This document shows, piece after piece, positions 1 through 9,120 of a DNA stretch of 64,000 nt. The notes under the pieces are model-generated. The model saw only the letters and a list, made by a program, of their open reading frames with translations. It did no database searches and was not told where the DNA came from. The first letter of the stretch is position 1. Every line of letters begins with the position of its first letter. The translations under genes were made by a program, and so were the position numbers. This DNA is from CAWFLT01 sp963816795 (GTDB lineage Bacteria > Acidobacteriota > Vicinamibacteria > Vicinamibacterales > SCN-69-37): contig CAWFLT010000006.1 in the NCBI GenBank assembly GCA_963816795.1, positions 124,001 to 188,000 of the forward strand. Direction: 5' to 3'.

Positions 1-1
1 G

Positions 2-3000
2 ATGCCGGACGTGACCTATCCGAGCATCACGGTGCGCGTCGGTTACGGCGGCGTCGGGCCGGCGGAGATCGAAGAGCTCATCGTGCGGCCGCTCGAACAG
101 ACGCTGGCCGCCGTGCCGGCGCTCGAGCAGATGAACTCCACCGCGTCGGAAGGCTCCGGCACGGTGCGGCTCAACTTCGCGTGGGGCACCAATCTGAGCG
201 AGGCGGCCGACGAAGTGCGGTCGCGCGTCGATCGCGTGCGGGGCCGGCTGCCGCAGGAAGCGGATGCGCCGAGCATCCAGAAGTTCGACTCGGCGGCGGC
301 GCCCATCATGGGCATCGGCGTCGAAGGCGACTACGACCGCGTCACGTTGCGCGAGATGGCCGAGCTCGATCTGGTGCCGCGTCTCGAGCGCGTCGAGGGC
401 GTCGCCGCCGTCACCGTCAACGGCGGGCTGCGGCGGCAGATTCACGTCGAGCTGTCGAAAGAGAAGATCACCGCGCTCGATCTGTCGGTCGATCGCGTGA
501 TCACCACGCTGCGCACCGAAAACCAGAACGTGCCGCTCGGCGAAGTCGACGAGGGCGACGCGACCTATCTCGTGCGCAGCCAGGGCCAGTTCCAGAGTCT
601 CGATCAGATTCGTGACCTGGTCGTGCTCACCAAGGGCAGCGTGCCGATCTACCTGCGCGACATCGCCGAGGTGAAGGACACGACCGAGGACCTGCGCTCG
701 TTCCAGCGCATCAACGGCAAGCCCGGCGTCCGGATGCAGGTCTCCAAACAGTCGGGCAAGAACACGGTCGCCATCGCCGAGGCGGCCAAGCGCGAGATCG
801 AGCGCATCAACCGCGAGATGCCGAACATCCGGCTGACGCTGCTCGACGACCAGTCGAAGTTCATCGAGCGCTCGATCCACGCGGTGCGTGAGGCGGTGTA
901 CCTCGGCTCGTTCCTGGTCATCGCGATCATCTTCATCTTCCTGCGCAACATCCGCTCGACGCTGATCATCTGCACGTCGATTCCGATCTCGGTCATCGGC
1001 ACGTTCGCGCTGCTCTACTTCGCCGGGTTCACGCTGAACACGATGACGTTCGGCGGGCTGGCGCTCGGCATCGGCATGATCGTCGACGCGTCGATCGTCG
1101 TGCTCGAGAACACGTTCCGGCACATGGAAATGGGCAAGCCGCGGATGCAGGCGGCGATCGAAGGCAGCGAGGAGGTGTGGTCGGCCATCCTCGCGTCGGT
1201 GCTGACGCACATCGCGGTGTTCGTGCCGCTGCTCTTCCTGTCCGGCGTCTCGAGCATCCTGTTCGTCCAGCTTTCGATCGTCGTCATGTTCTCGCTGACG
1301 ATGTCGCTGTTCGTCGCCGTCACGGTCGTGCCGGTGCTGTGCTCACGGCTGTTGAAGCTGCCGCCGCCGGTCGAACAGCGGACCGGGATCCTTGGGCGGA
1401 TGTACACGGTCAGCGAGCGGTTCTTCGAGCGCATCGACGACGGCTACGCGCGGATCCTGCGGGTGACGATGCACCACCGGCCGACCGTCCTGATGGCCGC
1501 CACCGCGGTCACGGTGCTCGCGTTCCTGATCCTCCCGACGATTCCGACCGAGCTCGTGCCCGCCACCGACGAAGGCGAAGTGTCGATCTACGGCGCGGAT
1601 GCCGCCCGGCACGCGGATCGAGCGCACGGAGCAGATCGCGCTGCGGCTCGAGGCGATGGTCCGCGACAACGTGCCCGAAGCCGTGACGGTGATGAGCAAC
1701 GCCGGTGGCGGCGGCATGTTCGGCGGCGGCCGGGCGGGGGCGGCGGCAACGCGAACGTGACCGTCAAGCTGGTGCCGCGCGACGAACGGGTCCGCTCGAG
1801 CGACCAGATCGCCACCGATCTGCGGCGCGTGCTGGTCGGGCTCGCCGGCACGACGATTACCACGCGCGCCTCGGGCGGCAACCAGCAGCTGACGCGCGCG
1901 CTCGGCGGCGGGCAGGACAGCCGCCTCGCCGTTGAGATCCGTGGCGAGGAACTGCGCGAGTCGCGCCGGATCGCCGAGATGGTGCTGGGCGTGCTGAAAG
2001 AGACGCCGGGCATCGCCAACCCGCAGATCGGCCGCGAAGAAGGCCGGCCGGAGCTGACGATTCGGGTGGATCGGCCCAAAGCCGCATTGCTCGGCTTGAG
2101 CGTCTCGAGCGTCGCCAACACGATTCGGACCAACATCGGCGGCACGCAGGCGGCCTTCTTCCGCGAACGGGGCAAAGAGTTCCCGATCATCGTCCGGCTG
2201 CGTGAAGCGGATCGCGACCGCGTCGAGTCGATCAACGACGTGCTGCTCAGCACGCCTCAGGGGACCGTGCTGCAGGCACGCAACCTGCTGGACCTGCGGC
2301 CGCAGACCGGGCCGACGCAGATTGAGCGGAAGAACCAGCAGCGGATCATGCGCGTCAACGCCGAGCTCGATGCCGGCACCGCGCTTGGCGAAGCGGTCAA
2401 GGCCGTCAATGCCCGCCTGCCGCAGATTCAGCCGAACATCCCGCAGGGCTTCACGGTCGGCTTCGGGGCCGAGGTCGAGCAGCAGGCGCAGGCCTTCCAG
2501 CAGCTCCAGGTGCTGCTGCTGCTGGGCGTGTTGCTCGTCTACGCGGTCATGGCCTCGCAGTACGAATCGCTCCGCGACCCGTTCATCGTCATGTTCTCGG
2601 TGCCGGTGGCCGCCATCGGCGTGGTCGCGGCGCTGAAATTGACGTCAACGTCTTTCAGTCTTCAGGCGTATATCGGAGTGATCATGCTGGCGGGGATCGT
2701 GGTGAGCAACGCGATTCTGCTGGTGGACTACACCAACATCCTGCGCCGCCGTGATGGGTTCGGTGTACGGGAAGCGGTCGAGAAGGCGGGACGGACCCGG
2801 CTCCGGCCGATTGTCATGACCACCCTGACGACGATTCTGGGGCTGGTGCCCATGTCGCTCGGCATCGGCGAAGGGGCCGAACTGCAGGCGCCGCTGGCCC
2901 GCGTGGTCATTGGCGGCCTGACGGCGTCCACGCTCGTGACTCTGGTGCTCGTGCCGACGGTGTACACGTTGTTTGAAGAAGGCCTATCCGGACTGCGCCG

Positions 3001-3034
3001 AGGAGCGGCGACGTCTCATCCTGAGCGAGCCTAA
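2..3034 (+). CDS. RND-family efflux pump inner-membrane permease (5' truncated)
   Basis: Proton-driven RND (AcrB/SwrC-like, COG0841) permease of a tripartite efflux system in the inner membrane. The window edge cuts off roughly the first 40 residues; the visible protein begins at the conserved LMPDVTYPSITV-type segment. The first porter half is followed by the TM4 motif GIGMIVDASIVVLEN, with a single acidic residue near residue 362 instead of the Asp-Asp pair of AcrB. The second half carries GIVVSNAILLVDY near residue 900. Between about 1596 and 1740 the frame slips and later returns: the downstream frame there reads MPPGTRIERTEQ, as expected for the family, so two compensating indels scramble about 45 codons. 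A Gly-rich stretch lies at the second indel. The adaptor gene starts 7 bp downstream, so the two are probably co-transcribed. Family assignment is firm; the substrate is unknown. Confidence 0.93.
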   Translation: MPDVTYPSITVRVGYGGVGPAEIEELIVRPLEQTLAAVPALEQMNSTASEGSGTVRLNFAWGTNLSEAADEVRSRVDRVRGRLPQEADAPSIQKFDSAAAPIMGIGVEGDYDRVTLREMAELDLVPRLERVEGVAAVTVNGGLRRQIHVELSKEKITALDLSVDRVITTLRTENQNVPLGEVDEGDATYLVRSQGQFQSLDQIRDLVVLTKGSVPIYLRDIAEVKDTTEDLRSFQRINGKPGVRMQVSKQSGKNTVAIAEAAKREIERINREMPNIRLTLLDDQSKFIERSIHAVREAVYLGSFLVIAIIFIFLRNIRSTLIICTSIPISVIGTFALLYFAGFTLNTMTFGGLALGIGMIVDASIVVLENTFRHMEMGKPRMQAAIEGSEEVWSAILASVLTHIAVFVPLLFLSGVSSILFVQLSIVVMFSLTMSLFVAVTVVPVLCSRLLKLPPPVEQRTGILGRMYTVSERFFERIDDGYARILRVTMHHRPTVLMAATAVTVLAFLILPTIPTELVPATDEGEVSIYGADAARHADRAHGADRAAARGDGPRQRARSRDGDEQRRWRRHVRRRPGGGGGNANVTVKLVPRDERVRSSDQIATDLRRVLVGLAGTTITTRASGGNQQLTRALGGGQDSRLAVEIRGEELRESRRIAEMVLGVLKETPGIANPQIGREEGRPELTIRVDRPKAALLGLSVSSVANTIRTNIGGTQAAFFRERGKEFPIIVRLREADRDRVESINDVLLSTPQGTVLQARNLLDLRPQTGPTQIERKNQQRIMRVNAELDAGTALGEAVKAVNARLPQIQPNIPQGFTVGFGAEVEQQAQAFQQLQVLLLLGVLLVYAVMASQYESLRDPFIVMFSVPVAAIGVVAALKLTSTSFSLQAYIGVIMLAGIVVSNAILLVDYTNILRRRDGFGVREAVEKAGRTRLRPIVMTTLTTILGLVPMSLGIGEGAELQAPLARVVIGGLTASTLVTLVLVPTVYTLFEEGLSGLRRGAATSHPERA

Positions 3035-3040
3035 ACGACC

Positions 3041-4894
3041 ATGAAAAAGCTAATCGGTTTCATCATTCTTCTTGCGCTCGCCGGCGGCGGCACCTGGTAC
3101 TACTACAAGTACGGGAAGCCCGTCGAGAAGCCGCAGGTCGGGTACGCGACGATCTCGCAGGGCAGCATCATTGAGCAGGTCAGCGCCACTGGCACGCTCG
3201 AGCCGATGAAGCGCGTGGACGTCGGGTCGCAGGTCTCGGGCGTGGTGAAGGAGATGTACGTCGACTTCAACCACATCGTCAAGGAGAAGCAGCTCCTCGC
3301 CGAGATCGACCCGTCGCTGCTCCAGGTACAGGTGGACATCCAGGTCGCGAATATCGAGCGGCAGAAGATGGACATCGAGAACCAGGAAGTGCAGCTGCTC
3401 GACGTCAAGAAGCAGTACGACCGGACCAAGGCGCTGTTCGACAAGCAGTTGCAGAATGTGCAGCAGCTCGAGCAGGCCGAGCTCAACGTCAAGCTGAGGC
3501 AGGCGCAGATTGACTCGGCCAAGAAGTCGATCGTTTCGGCAGAAGCCAACCTGGCGCAGGCGCGGCTGAACGTCAGCTACACCAAGATCTACTCGCCAAT
3601 CGACGGCGTCGTGGTCGATCGCAAGGTCGACAAGGGCCAGACCGTCCAGTCGAGCATGACGACGCCGTCGTTCTTCGTGCTCGCGACGGATCTCACGAAC
3701 CTGAAGCTGACGGCCGGCGTGGACGAATCGGAAATCGGGAAGATCAAGCCGGACATGCCGGTCACCTTCACGGTCGACGCCTACGGGCAGCAGGTGTTCA
3801 CCGGCAAAGTCAACGCCGTGCGGTTGAACGCGACCAACAACCAGAACGTGGTGACCTACCCGGTCTGGATCGACGTGCCGAATCCCGATCTTCGGCTGCG
3901 GCCCAGCATGACAGCGCAGGTCAAGATCATCATCTCGACGGCGGAGAACGTGGTGCGCGTGCCGAACACGGCGTTCCGCTTCCGGCCCAACAACGATATC
4001 TACCTGGCGCTCGGCCTCGAGCCGCCGGCCCCCGGCGCCGGCCGCCGCTTTGGCGGCGCAGGTGACGCAGCCAATGGGGATCCGAATGGCGGGGGACGTG
4101 GACGCCGAGAGGGTGGTCAGGGCGCCAACGCGCAGACGCCCCCAGCAGCGGGGGCGGGGGCAGCACCCGCCACCGGCACGCCGCCAGCGGCGGGAGCGCC
4201 GCCGGCAGGGACCACCGGTCAGCCGGCCGCGGGCGCCAAGGGCGAGGGCGGCAAGGGCGACCGCCAACGGATGCAGGGCGGGCAGCCCGGCCAGGGCGCA
4301 CCGGGGCAGGGCGGAGCGGGGCAGGGCAACCAGCGGACGGGCCGTCAGGGCGGCGGGCAGGGCGGCCAGGGCTTCGGCGGCCGCGCCGGCATGGGCAACC
4401 TGACACCGGAACAGATCGCGGCCCTCCGCGAGCAGTATGGCGGCGGCCGCGGGCAAGGCGGCGGAGCGGGTCGCGGGCAAGGCGGCGGCGGACGCGGTGG
4501 CCAGAATCCAGCCGCTGGCGGTCAGCCGGCGCCACCCATGAACGCACAGGTTGGCGACAAGATCGACGCGTACTTCCGCGGCGTGCCCAAGCAGATCTCG
4601 CCGCAATCGGTGTGGACCTGGGACGAGGCGAAGAAAGAGCTCAAGCAGATCAATATCCGCGTCGGCGTCAGCGACGGCACGTTCAGCGAGTTGATCTCCG
4701 GCGACGTCCAGGTGGGTCAGCAAGTCGTCACGAGCATCATCATTCCGCAGTCGAGGGTGACCACGCCGGCCGGCCAGAACCCGTTCATGCAGCAGCCGGG
4801 CCGCGGCCAGCCCGGATTCGGGAACCCAGGCGGCGGTGGCAATCCGGGCGGTGGTCGCGGCGGCGGTGGTGGCGGCGGCCGCGGCGGAGACTAG
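3041..4894 (+). CDS. HlyD/MacA-type periplasmic adaptor with large Gly-rich insert
   Basis: Membrane-fusion (periplasmic adaptor) subunit linking an inner-membrane pump to an outer-membrane channel. It has an N-terminal anchor (residues 4-20), a lipoyl/barrel-sandwich half with GTLEPMKRVDVGSQVSG, a coiled-coil alpha-hairpin (about 95-180, rich in Gln, Lys and Leu), the second lipoyl half (KIYSPIDGVVVDRKV) and a beta-barrel domain. Residues about 326-495 are a low-complexity Gly/Ala/Gln/Arg/Pro insert. After it the membrane-proximal domain resumes (VWTWDEAKKELKQINIRVGV), and the C-terminus is again Gly-rich. At 617 aa it is far longer than the usual 380-450. It sits between the RND gene and a MacB-type ATPase and permease, so it may serve either transporter. 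The MacA-like architecture favours the MacB pair (inference). Confidence 0.9.
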   Translation: MKKLIGFIILLALAGGGTWYYYKYGKPVEKPQVGYATISQGSIIEQVSATGTLEPMKRVDVGSQVSGVVKEMYVDFNHIVKEKQLLAEIDPSLLQVQVDIQVANIERQKMDIENQEVQLLDVKKQYDRTKALFDKQLQNVQQLEQAELNVKLRQAQIDSAKKSIVSAEANLAQARLNVSYTKIYSPIDGVVVDRKVDKGQTVQSSMTTPSFFVLATDLTNLKLTAGVDESEIGKIKPDMPVTFTVDAYGQQVFTGKVNAVRLNATNNQNVVTYPVWIDVPNPDLRLRPSMTAQVKIIISTAENVVRVPNTAFRFRPNNDIYLALGLEPPAPGAGRRFGGAGDAANGDPNGGGRGRREGGQGANAQTPPAAGAGAAPATGTPPAAGAPPAGTTGQPAAGAKGEGGKGDRQRMQGGQPGQGAPGQGGAGQGNQRTGRQGGGQGGQGFGGRAGMGNLTPEQIAALREQYGGGRGQGGGAGRGQGGGGRGGQNPAAGGQPAPPMNAQVGDKIDAYFRGVPKQISPQSVWTWDEAKKELKQINIRVGVSDGTFSELISGDVQVGQQVVTSIIIPQSRVTTPAGQNPFMQQPGRGQPGFGNPGGGGNPGGGRGGGGGGGRGGD

Positions 4895-4895
4895 G

Positions 4896-4990
4896 CAGAG
4901 CTTTCGAACACGAAGGGCACGAAGCACACGAAGGTAAGCTCAACAGTGCTCTTCGTTCCCTTCGTGGTCTTCGTGATGAAAGATTTTTAG
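4896..4990. repeat. CACGAAG palindromic intergenic element, copy 1
   Basis: It starts about two bases after the adaptor stop codon. The left arm is a run of CACGAAG-type units (AACACGAAGGGCACGAAG). A short loop follows, then the reverse-complement arm (CTTCGTTCCCTTCGTGG) ending in GAAAGATTTTT. This is the shortest of three related copies; the others are at 17443 and 20021. Confidence 0.85.
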
Positions 4991-5007
4991 ACACGGGAGC
5001 TTCAGCA

Positions 5008-5824
5008 GTGGCGGTGATTGAAGTCAAGGACCTGACGAAGGTCTACCGGATGGGCGAGCATGAAGTGCGCGCGCTGCGCGGCGTCTCGCTCTCCATCGAG
5101 CATGGCGAGTTCGTCGCCGTGACGGGGCCGTCGGGCTCCGGCAAGTCGACGTTCATGCACATCGCGGGGTGCCTGGACCGGCCGTCGAGCGGCACCTACA
5201 TCCTGGACGGCAAGGACGTCTCGAAGACGTCGAAGGACGAGCTGGCGCGCGTGCGCAATCAGAGGATCGGGTTCGTCTTCCAGGGCTTCAACCTGCTGAC
5301 GCGCACGACGGCGCTCGACAACGTCGAGCTGCCGCTGCTCTACCGGCACGCGGACGCGTTCAAGGCCAGCGAGCGGCACAAGCGCGCGCTCGCGGCGCTC
5401 GACTCGGTCGGGCTGGGGTCGCGCTACCACCACATGCCGAACCAGTTGTCGGGCGGCCAGCAGCAGCGCGTCGCGATCGCGCGCGCGCTGATCAACGAGC
5501 CGTCGATCATCCTGGCCGACGAGCCGACCGGCAACCTCGACACGCGCACGAGCATCGAGGTCATGGGCATCTTCCAGCGTCTGAACCGCGAGCAGGGCAT
5601 CACCGATCCTGCTCATCACGCACGAGATGGACATCGCCGAGTACGGCACGCGGCTCATTCGCTTCCGTGACGGCCGGGTCGTGGCAGACCAGCCGGTGCT
5701 CCACCGCCGCAACGCGGCCGACGAACTGGCGGCGCTGCCGCCGCCCGAGCCGGATCAGATCGTTCAGACCGGAAGCCAAGGCCGAAGCGGCCGCGCACTA
5801 GGCGCCATCGAGGACCGAGACTGA
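5008..5824 (+). CDS. MacB-type ABC transporter ATP-binding protein (one frameshift)
   Basis: ATPase of a MacB/LolD-type transporter that powers periplasmic export. The chosen start is GTG at 5008 (VAVIEVKDLTKVYRMG), because the homologous core begins there. Visible motifs are Walker A GPSGSGKST (about residue 40), Q-loop FQGFN, signature LSGGQQQR and Walker B IILADEPTGNLD. A single inserted G near 5605 (ACC-G-ATC) throws the frame off just before the H-loop. The continuation LLITHEMDIAEYGTRLIRF is intact in the next frame, so the protein is complete apart from the indel. The C-terminal end is uncertain: a stop at 5801 in one frame, or at 5824 in the frame read through. The permease gene starts at 5826. 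Confidence 0.88.
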
Positions 5825-5825
5825 C

Positions 5826-7044
5826 ATGTCGATTTTCATGACGATTCGGATTGCCCTGAAGGCGCTCGCCCGCAACAAGCTGCGGACGGCGCTGACGATG
5901 CTGGGGATGATCATCGGCGTCGCCGCGGTCATCGCGATGGTGGCGCTCGGATCCGGCGCGCAGCAATTGATCGAAGACCAGGTCAAGTCCGCGGGCACGA
6001 ACCTGATCACGATCTTCCCGGGCTTCTCGATGGGCGGCGGCGTCAAGGGCGGCTCCGGAACCAGCACGCGTCTCGTCGAGGACGACGCGAAGGCGCTCCG
6101 TGACCTCCCCGAAATCCTGTACGTCTCAGAGATCGTCAACACGCGGACGCAGTTGATTTTCGGCAACATGAACTGGAGCAGCAACATCGAGGGCACCAGC
6201 GTCGACCTGCCGCTGATCCGGTCGTGGCAGTTGATGTACGGCGGGTTCTTCACCGCGGAGGACGTCCGCAGCGCCAACAAGGTGATCGTGCTCGGCGCCA
6301 ACGTCGCGGATCAGTTGTTCGGCGAGGGCGTCGATCCGACCGACCAGGTGATTCGCGTGCGCAACCACGTGTTCAAGGTCCTCGGCGTCATGTCCCGCAA
6401 GGGCGCGTCGGGCGGCGGGCAGAACCAGGACGACCAGGTCTTCGCGCCGTACACGACGGTCATGAAGAAGCTGTCGGGTCAGCAGAACCTGAACCGGATT
6501 CTTGTCTCCGCGCAAGTCGGCGGAGCAGGTCAGCGGAGCGGCCCTGGCCGTCGCCTCCGCGCTGCGCGTCCGCCACGAGATCGCGCCGGGCGACACCGAC
6601 GACTTCACGGTCCAGACGCAGGACGACATCGTCGCCCTCCGCACGCAGACGACCAGCACGATGACGACGCTGCTCGCCGGCGTCGCGTTCGTCTCGCTCG
6701 TCGTCGGCGGCATCGGCATCATGAACATCATGCTGGTCTCGGTGACCGAGCGCACGCGCGAGATCGGGCTGCGGCTCGCGATCGGCGCGCGGAGCTCCGA
6801 CGTGCTGTTCCAGTTCCTGATCGAGGCGGTCGTCATCAGCCTCGTCGGCGGCGGTATCGGCATCGCACTCGGCTACGGCGTCGCCTGGTTCGTCCGGGTG
6901 TATCAGCAGTGGCCGACCATGGTTCCGCCGGACTCGGTGGTGACCGCGGTGCTGTTCTCGGCGGTGGTCGGAATCTTCTTCGGGTTCTATCCGGCACGGA
7001 AGGCCGCCGGGCTGGATCCGATCGAAGCGCTTCGATTCGAGTAG
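5826..7044 (+). CDS. MacB-type ABC transporter permease (one frameshift)
   Basis: Inner-membrane permease of the FtsX/MacB superfamily. TM1 lies in the N-terminal KLRTALTMLGMIIGVAAVIA, followed by a large periplasmic MacB_PCD domain and three C-terminal TM helices (VVGGIGIMNIMLVSVTERTREIG; FLIEAVVISLVGG; the C-terminal FGFYPARKAAGLDPIEALRFE is family-typical). An inserted C near 6512 (GCG-C-AAG) breaks the frame: the first part reads to ILVSAQ, the rest continues as KSAEQVSGAALAVASALRV. About 405 aa when corrected. It directly follows the ATPase gene and forms one operon with the adaptor. Confidence 0.88.
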
Positions 7045-7118
7045 TTGGGCTCGACGATTCGGTGGTATAAACCTTCGGCGCGACAGCAGGTCGCGCCGAT
7101 TCTCTGAGGGAGTAATCC
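7045..7118 (+). promoter_or_regulatory. putative promoter and 5' leader hairpin of the 7122 gene
   Basis: TTGGGC (7045) and TATAAA (7066) are spaced 15 bp, shorter than ideal. An 8-bp perfect stem (GGCGCGAC/GTCGCGCC, 7077-7097) follows, then GAGGGAG ahead of ATG 7122. The hairpin could instead end the upstream permease transcript. Confidence 0.35.
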
Positions 7119-7121
7119 TAT

Positions 7122-7625
7122 ATGCGACGTGCAACAGCTCTGTTGAGCGCAGCGGCGATCGTCCTGACGGCGATTGGCGTCTCCGCGCAGGCGAAGCCCA
7201 GCTTCGCTGGCAAGTGGGTTCGTGAGGCACCGGCTGCCGGCGCTCCGGCCGGCGGCGGTGGTGGCGGCGGCGGGCGCGGCGGCGGCGGGGGCGGCTTTGG
7301 GATGACCCCGTCGGTCACCCAGGACGACAAGACCCTGACCATTGAATACACGGGCGGCGGCCAGAACCCGGCACCGATGAAGCTCGTGTTCAAGCTCGAC
7401 GGCACCGAGAGCACCAACCAGGTGATGGGACGCGGCGGCGAGCCGGCAGCCCAGGTCTCCACGGCGACCTGGAAGGGCAGCACCCTCGTGATCGTCACCA
7501 AGGGCGCGAACGGGGACACCACGCGCGTTCTCTCGCTCGAAGGCGGCAACCTGGTCATCGACCAGACGGCGCCTGGACGCGAGGGCGCGCCGGTGCAGAT
7601 GAAGATCGTCTACAAGAAGGGCTAG
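7122..7625 (+). CDS. small secreted Gly-rich protein, first of a tandem pair
   Basis: Unknown function, 167 aa. The N-terminal signal peptide ends near GVSAQA. A FAGKW motif follows, then a run of Gly and Arg (about residues 45-62), then a beta-rich domain with the pattern TVTQDDKTLT...MKLVFKLDGTES...ATWKGSTLVIVTK...QTAPGREG...VYKKG. The same layout and exactly the same length occur in the next gene. The domain resembles small secreted lipocalin-like or META-like proteins common in Acidobacteria (inference). The start is supported by GAGGGAG eight bases upstream. A terminator-like hairpin follows at 7693. Confidence 0.85.
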   Translation: MRRATALLSAAAIVLTAIGVSAQAKPSFAGKWVREAPAAGAPAGGGGGGGGRGGGGGGFGMTPSVTQDDKTLTIEYTGGGQNPAPMKLVFKLDGTESTNQVMGRGGEPAAQVSTATWKGSTLVIVTKGANGDTTRVLSLEGGNLVIDQTAPGREGAPVQMKIVYKKG

Positions 7626-7692
7626 TCGTCCTGCCGTCAGGATGCTTGCGGCCCACTGGCGCAAGTAGACTTTACCGGTAGAAATGACACGG

Positions 7693-7733
7693 AAGAGCGC
7701 GGTTGCCGCAAGGCGGCCGCGCTCTTTTTCTTT
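7693..7733 (+). terminator. rho-independent terminator
   Basis: Perfect stem AAGAGCGCGG / CCGCGCTCTT followed by a T-rich tail (TTTTTCTTTC), 68 bp after the 7122 gene. Confidence 0.85.
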
Positions 7734-7838
7734 CTCCCGTCAGTTCTCGTTGGCGCCGGTCTTGCACTACTCCTGGCTAAGTCAAGGTCCGGCGGCGCGC
7801 CGGCCCTCACAGTTCGGTCCAACACAGGAGCCACTCAT

Positions 7839-8342
7839 ATGCGACGGATAGTAATCGCGCTCACGGCAGCTACCTTGCTCGTCGGCGCTGGACTCTCGGC
7901 ACAGGCACCGAGCTTCACTGGCAAGTGGACGCTCGTTCCCGATCCCAACGCGGCCGCGGGCGGCGGCGGCAAGGGCGGCGGCCGCGGCGGCGGTTTTGGC
8001 GGGTTCTGCGGCGGCGAGTGCACGATCGCGCAGGACGCCAAGACGTTGACCGTGACGCGCACCACGCAGGCCGGGGAAATCAAGTCGGTCTACACCCTCG
8101 ATGGCTCTGAGAGCAAGAACAGCCAGACCATGGGAGAGAACACGATCACGTCGATTTCCACCGCGAAGTGGGACGGGGCGAAGCTCGTGGTCACGACCAA
8201 GACGGACATGGGCGGCAATACGACCCAGGCAACCACGGTCCTCTCGCTCGACGCCGGCGGCCAGATGGTCGTTGCCCGCACAGCACCCGGCCGCGGCGAT
8301 CCAGCGCCAGTCACGACGACGCAGACGTACAAGAAGGGCTAG
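7839..8342 (+). CDS. small secreted Gly-rich protein, second of a tandem pair
   Basis: Paralogue of the preceding gene, also 167 aa. It has a signal peptide ending at GLSAQA, FTGKW, a Gly/Lys/Arg-rich stretch (about residues 40-60), TIAQDAKTLTVTRT, YTLDGSES, AKWDGAKLVVTTK, RTAPGRGDPAP and a C-terminal TYKKG. It differs from its partner by a CGGEC pair in place of part of the linker, which could form a disulphide. AGGAG precedes the ATG. It has its own promoter gap upstream and its own terminator downstream, so the pair looks like two separately terminated units. Function is unknown. Confidence 0.85.
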   Translation: MRRIVIALTAATLLVGAGLSAQAPSFTGKWTLVPDPNAAAGGGGKGGGRGGGFGGFCGGECTIAQDAKTLTVTRTTQAGEIKSVYTLDGSESKNSQTMGENTITSISTAKWDGAKLVVTTKTDMGGNTTQATTVLSLDAGGQMVVARTAPGRGDPAPVTTTQTYKKG

Positions 8343-8365
8343 CGCGCAACGCACGCCGTTCGTTC

Positions 8366-8400
8366 AGGCGACCTCGGGCAGACCCGGGGTCGCCTTTTTC
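8366..8400 (+). terminator. rho-independent terminator
   Basis: AGGCGACCTCGGG / CCCGGGGTCGCCT stem with a TTTTTC tail, 24 bp after the 8342 stop. Confidence 0.85.
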
Positions 8401-8429
8401 TGTACGGCGTTCGGGGGTGAAAGGCGCTT

Positions 8430-8705
8430 GAGGTACGGCGTGAACCGCACAGGAAGTGCGGCGTGGACCGCACACGAAGTACGGTGTGAACAGCACACGA
8501 AGTACGGTGTGGACAGCGCACGAAGGCTGCGACGGTGCGTGGACGGCACATGAAGTCCGGCGTGGACGGCACATGAAGTACGGCGTGGACGGCGCATGAA
8601 GTACGGCGTGGACGGCGCTTGAAGTCCGGCGTGGAGCGCTTGAGGTCCGGCGTGGAAAGCGCTTGAGGTCCGGCGTGGAAAGCGCTTGAGGTCCGGCGTG
8701 GAAAG
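8430..8705 (+). repeat. 23-bp tandem repeat array (forward), about 12 units
   Basis: Contiguous 23-bp units beginning GAAGTCCGGCGTG or GAGGTACGGCGTG and ending GCACAT, GCGCAT or GCGCTT. One unit is 30 bp and one is 21 bp. Later units (8640-8705) are nearly identical; earlier ones have diverged. There are no spacers. It follows the terminator of the 7839 gene. Confidence 0.9.
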
Positions 8706-8710
8706 CCGCC

Positions 8711-8959
8711 TTGCAACAATTCGCGATCCTGTATGGCGACCGCTTCTTGAAAAGCGCTTGCCTAGAATGGGGCTCGACGATGGCGGCGAGCGCGGCCGTC
8801 GCCTATCCGGGCACCACGCCGCAGACCTGCCTGGCGGATCTCATCCGCAACAGCTTGGAACTGGCCGGCTGGCAGGACCGCAAGGCGCTCACGGTCGCCC
8901 TGCGGACATCTATACGGCGGCCTCGGCCGAGGCCGCCAGCGCCGCCTTAGAGGCGTGGC
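8711..8959 (+). pseudogene. IS256/Mutator-family transposase remnant
   Basis: Two adjoining frames spell the IS256-family core. One reads VAYPGTTPQTCLADLIRNSLELAGWQDRKALTVALR; the other continues IYTAASAEAASAALEAW. Family members carry PxxxxQRCxxHxxRNSLKYVSWKDRKAL...IYTA in this position. Here the expected Cys-xx-His is CLAD, so the region is decayed, and no terminal repeats or remaining domains are seen. It lies exactly between the two opposed 23-bp arrays, followed by about 160 bp (8960-9120) in which nothing is recognised. Confidence 0.75.
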
Positions 8960-9120
8960 CGCGGGCGCGTGGGGGCGGCGCTTTCCGAGGATCGTCAGGA
9001 TGTGGGGTCCGGGGCGGCATGACCTCGAGCATCGCCGGACTTCAAGCGCTGCTCACCCCGGACTTCGCCCGCGAGTCGTCGCGCCTCGAAACCCGAGGCG
9101 CGCTACGAGCGCCCCCGGAC

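Noticed and set aside
3050..4927. Long minus-strand open frame opposite the adaptor gene
   Set aside because: Its composition (Leu/Val/Asp/Arg-rich, no domain) is the antisense shadow expected in GC-rich DNA; the plus strand encodes a clear HlyD protein.
5600..5610. Programmed ribosomal frameshifting in the ABC ATPase
   Set aside because: No slippery heptamer or downstream structure, and many other genes here have similar single-base insertions; an error is simpler.
8311..8719. Open frames reading RRTSCAVH-type repeats
   Set aside because: Translations of the 23-bp array on the minus strand, not genes.
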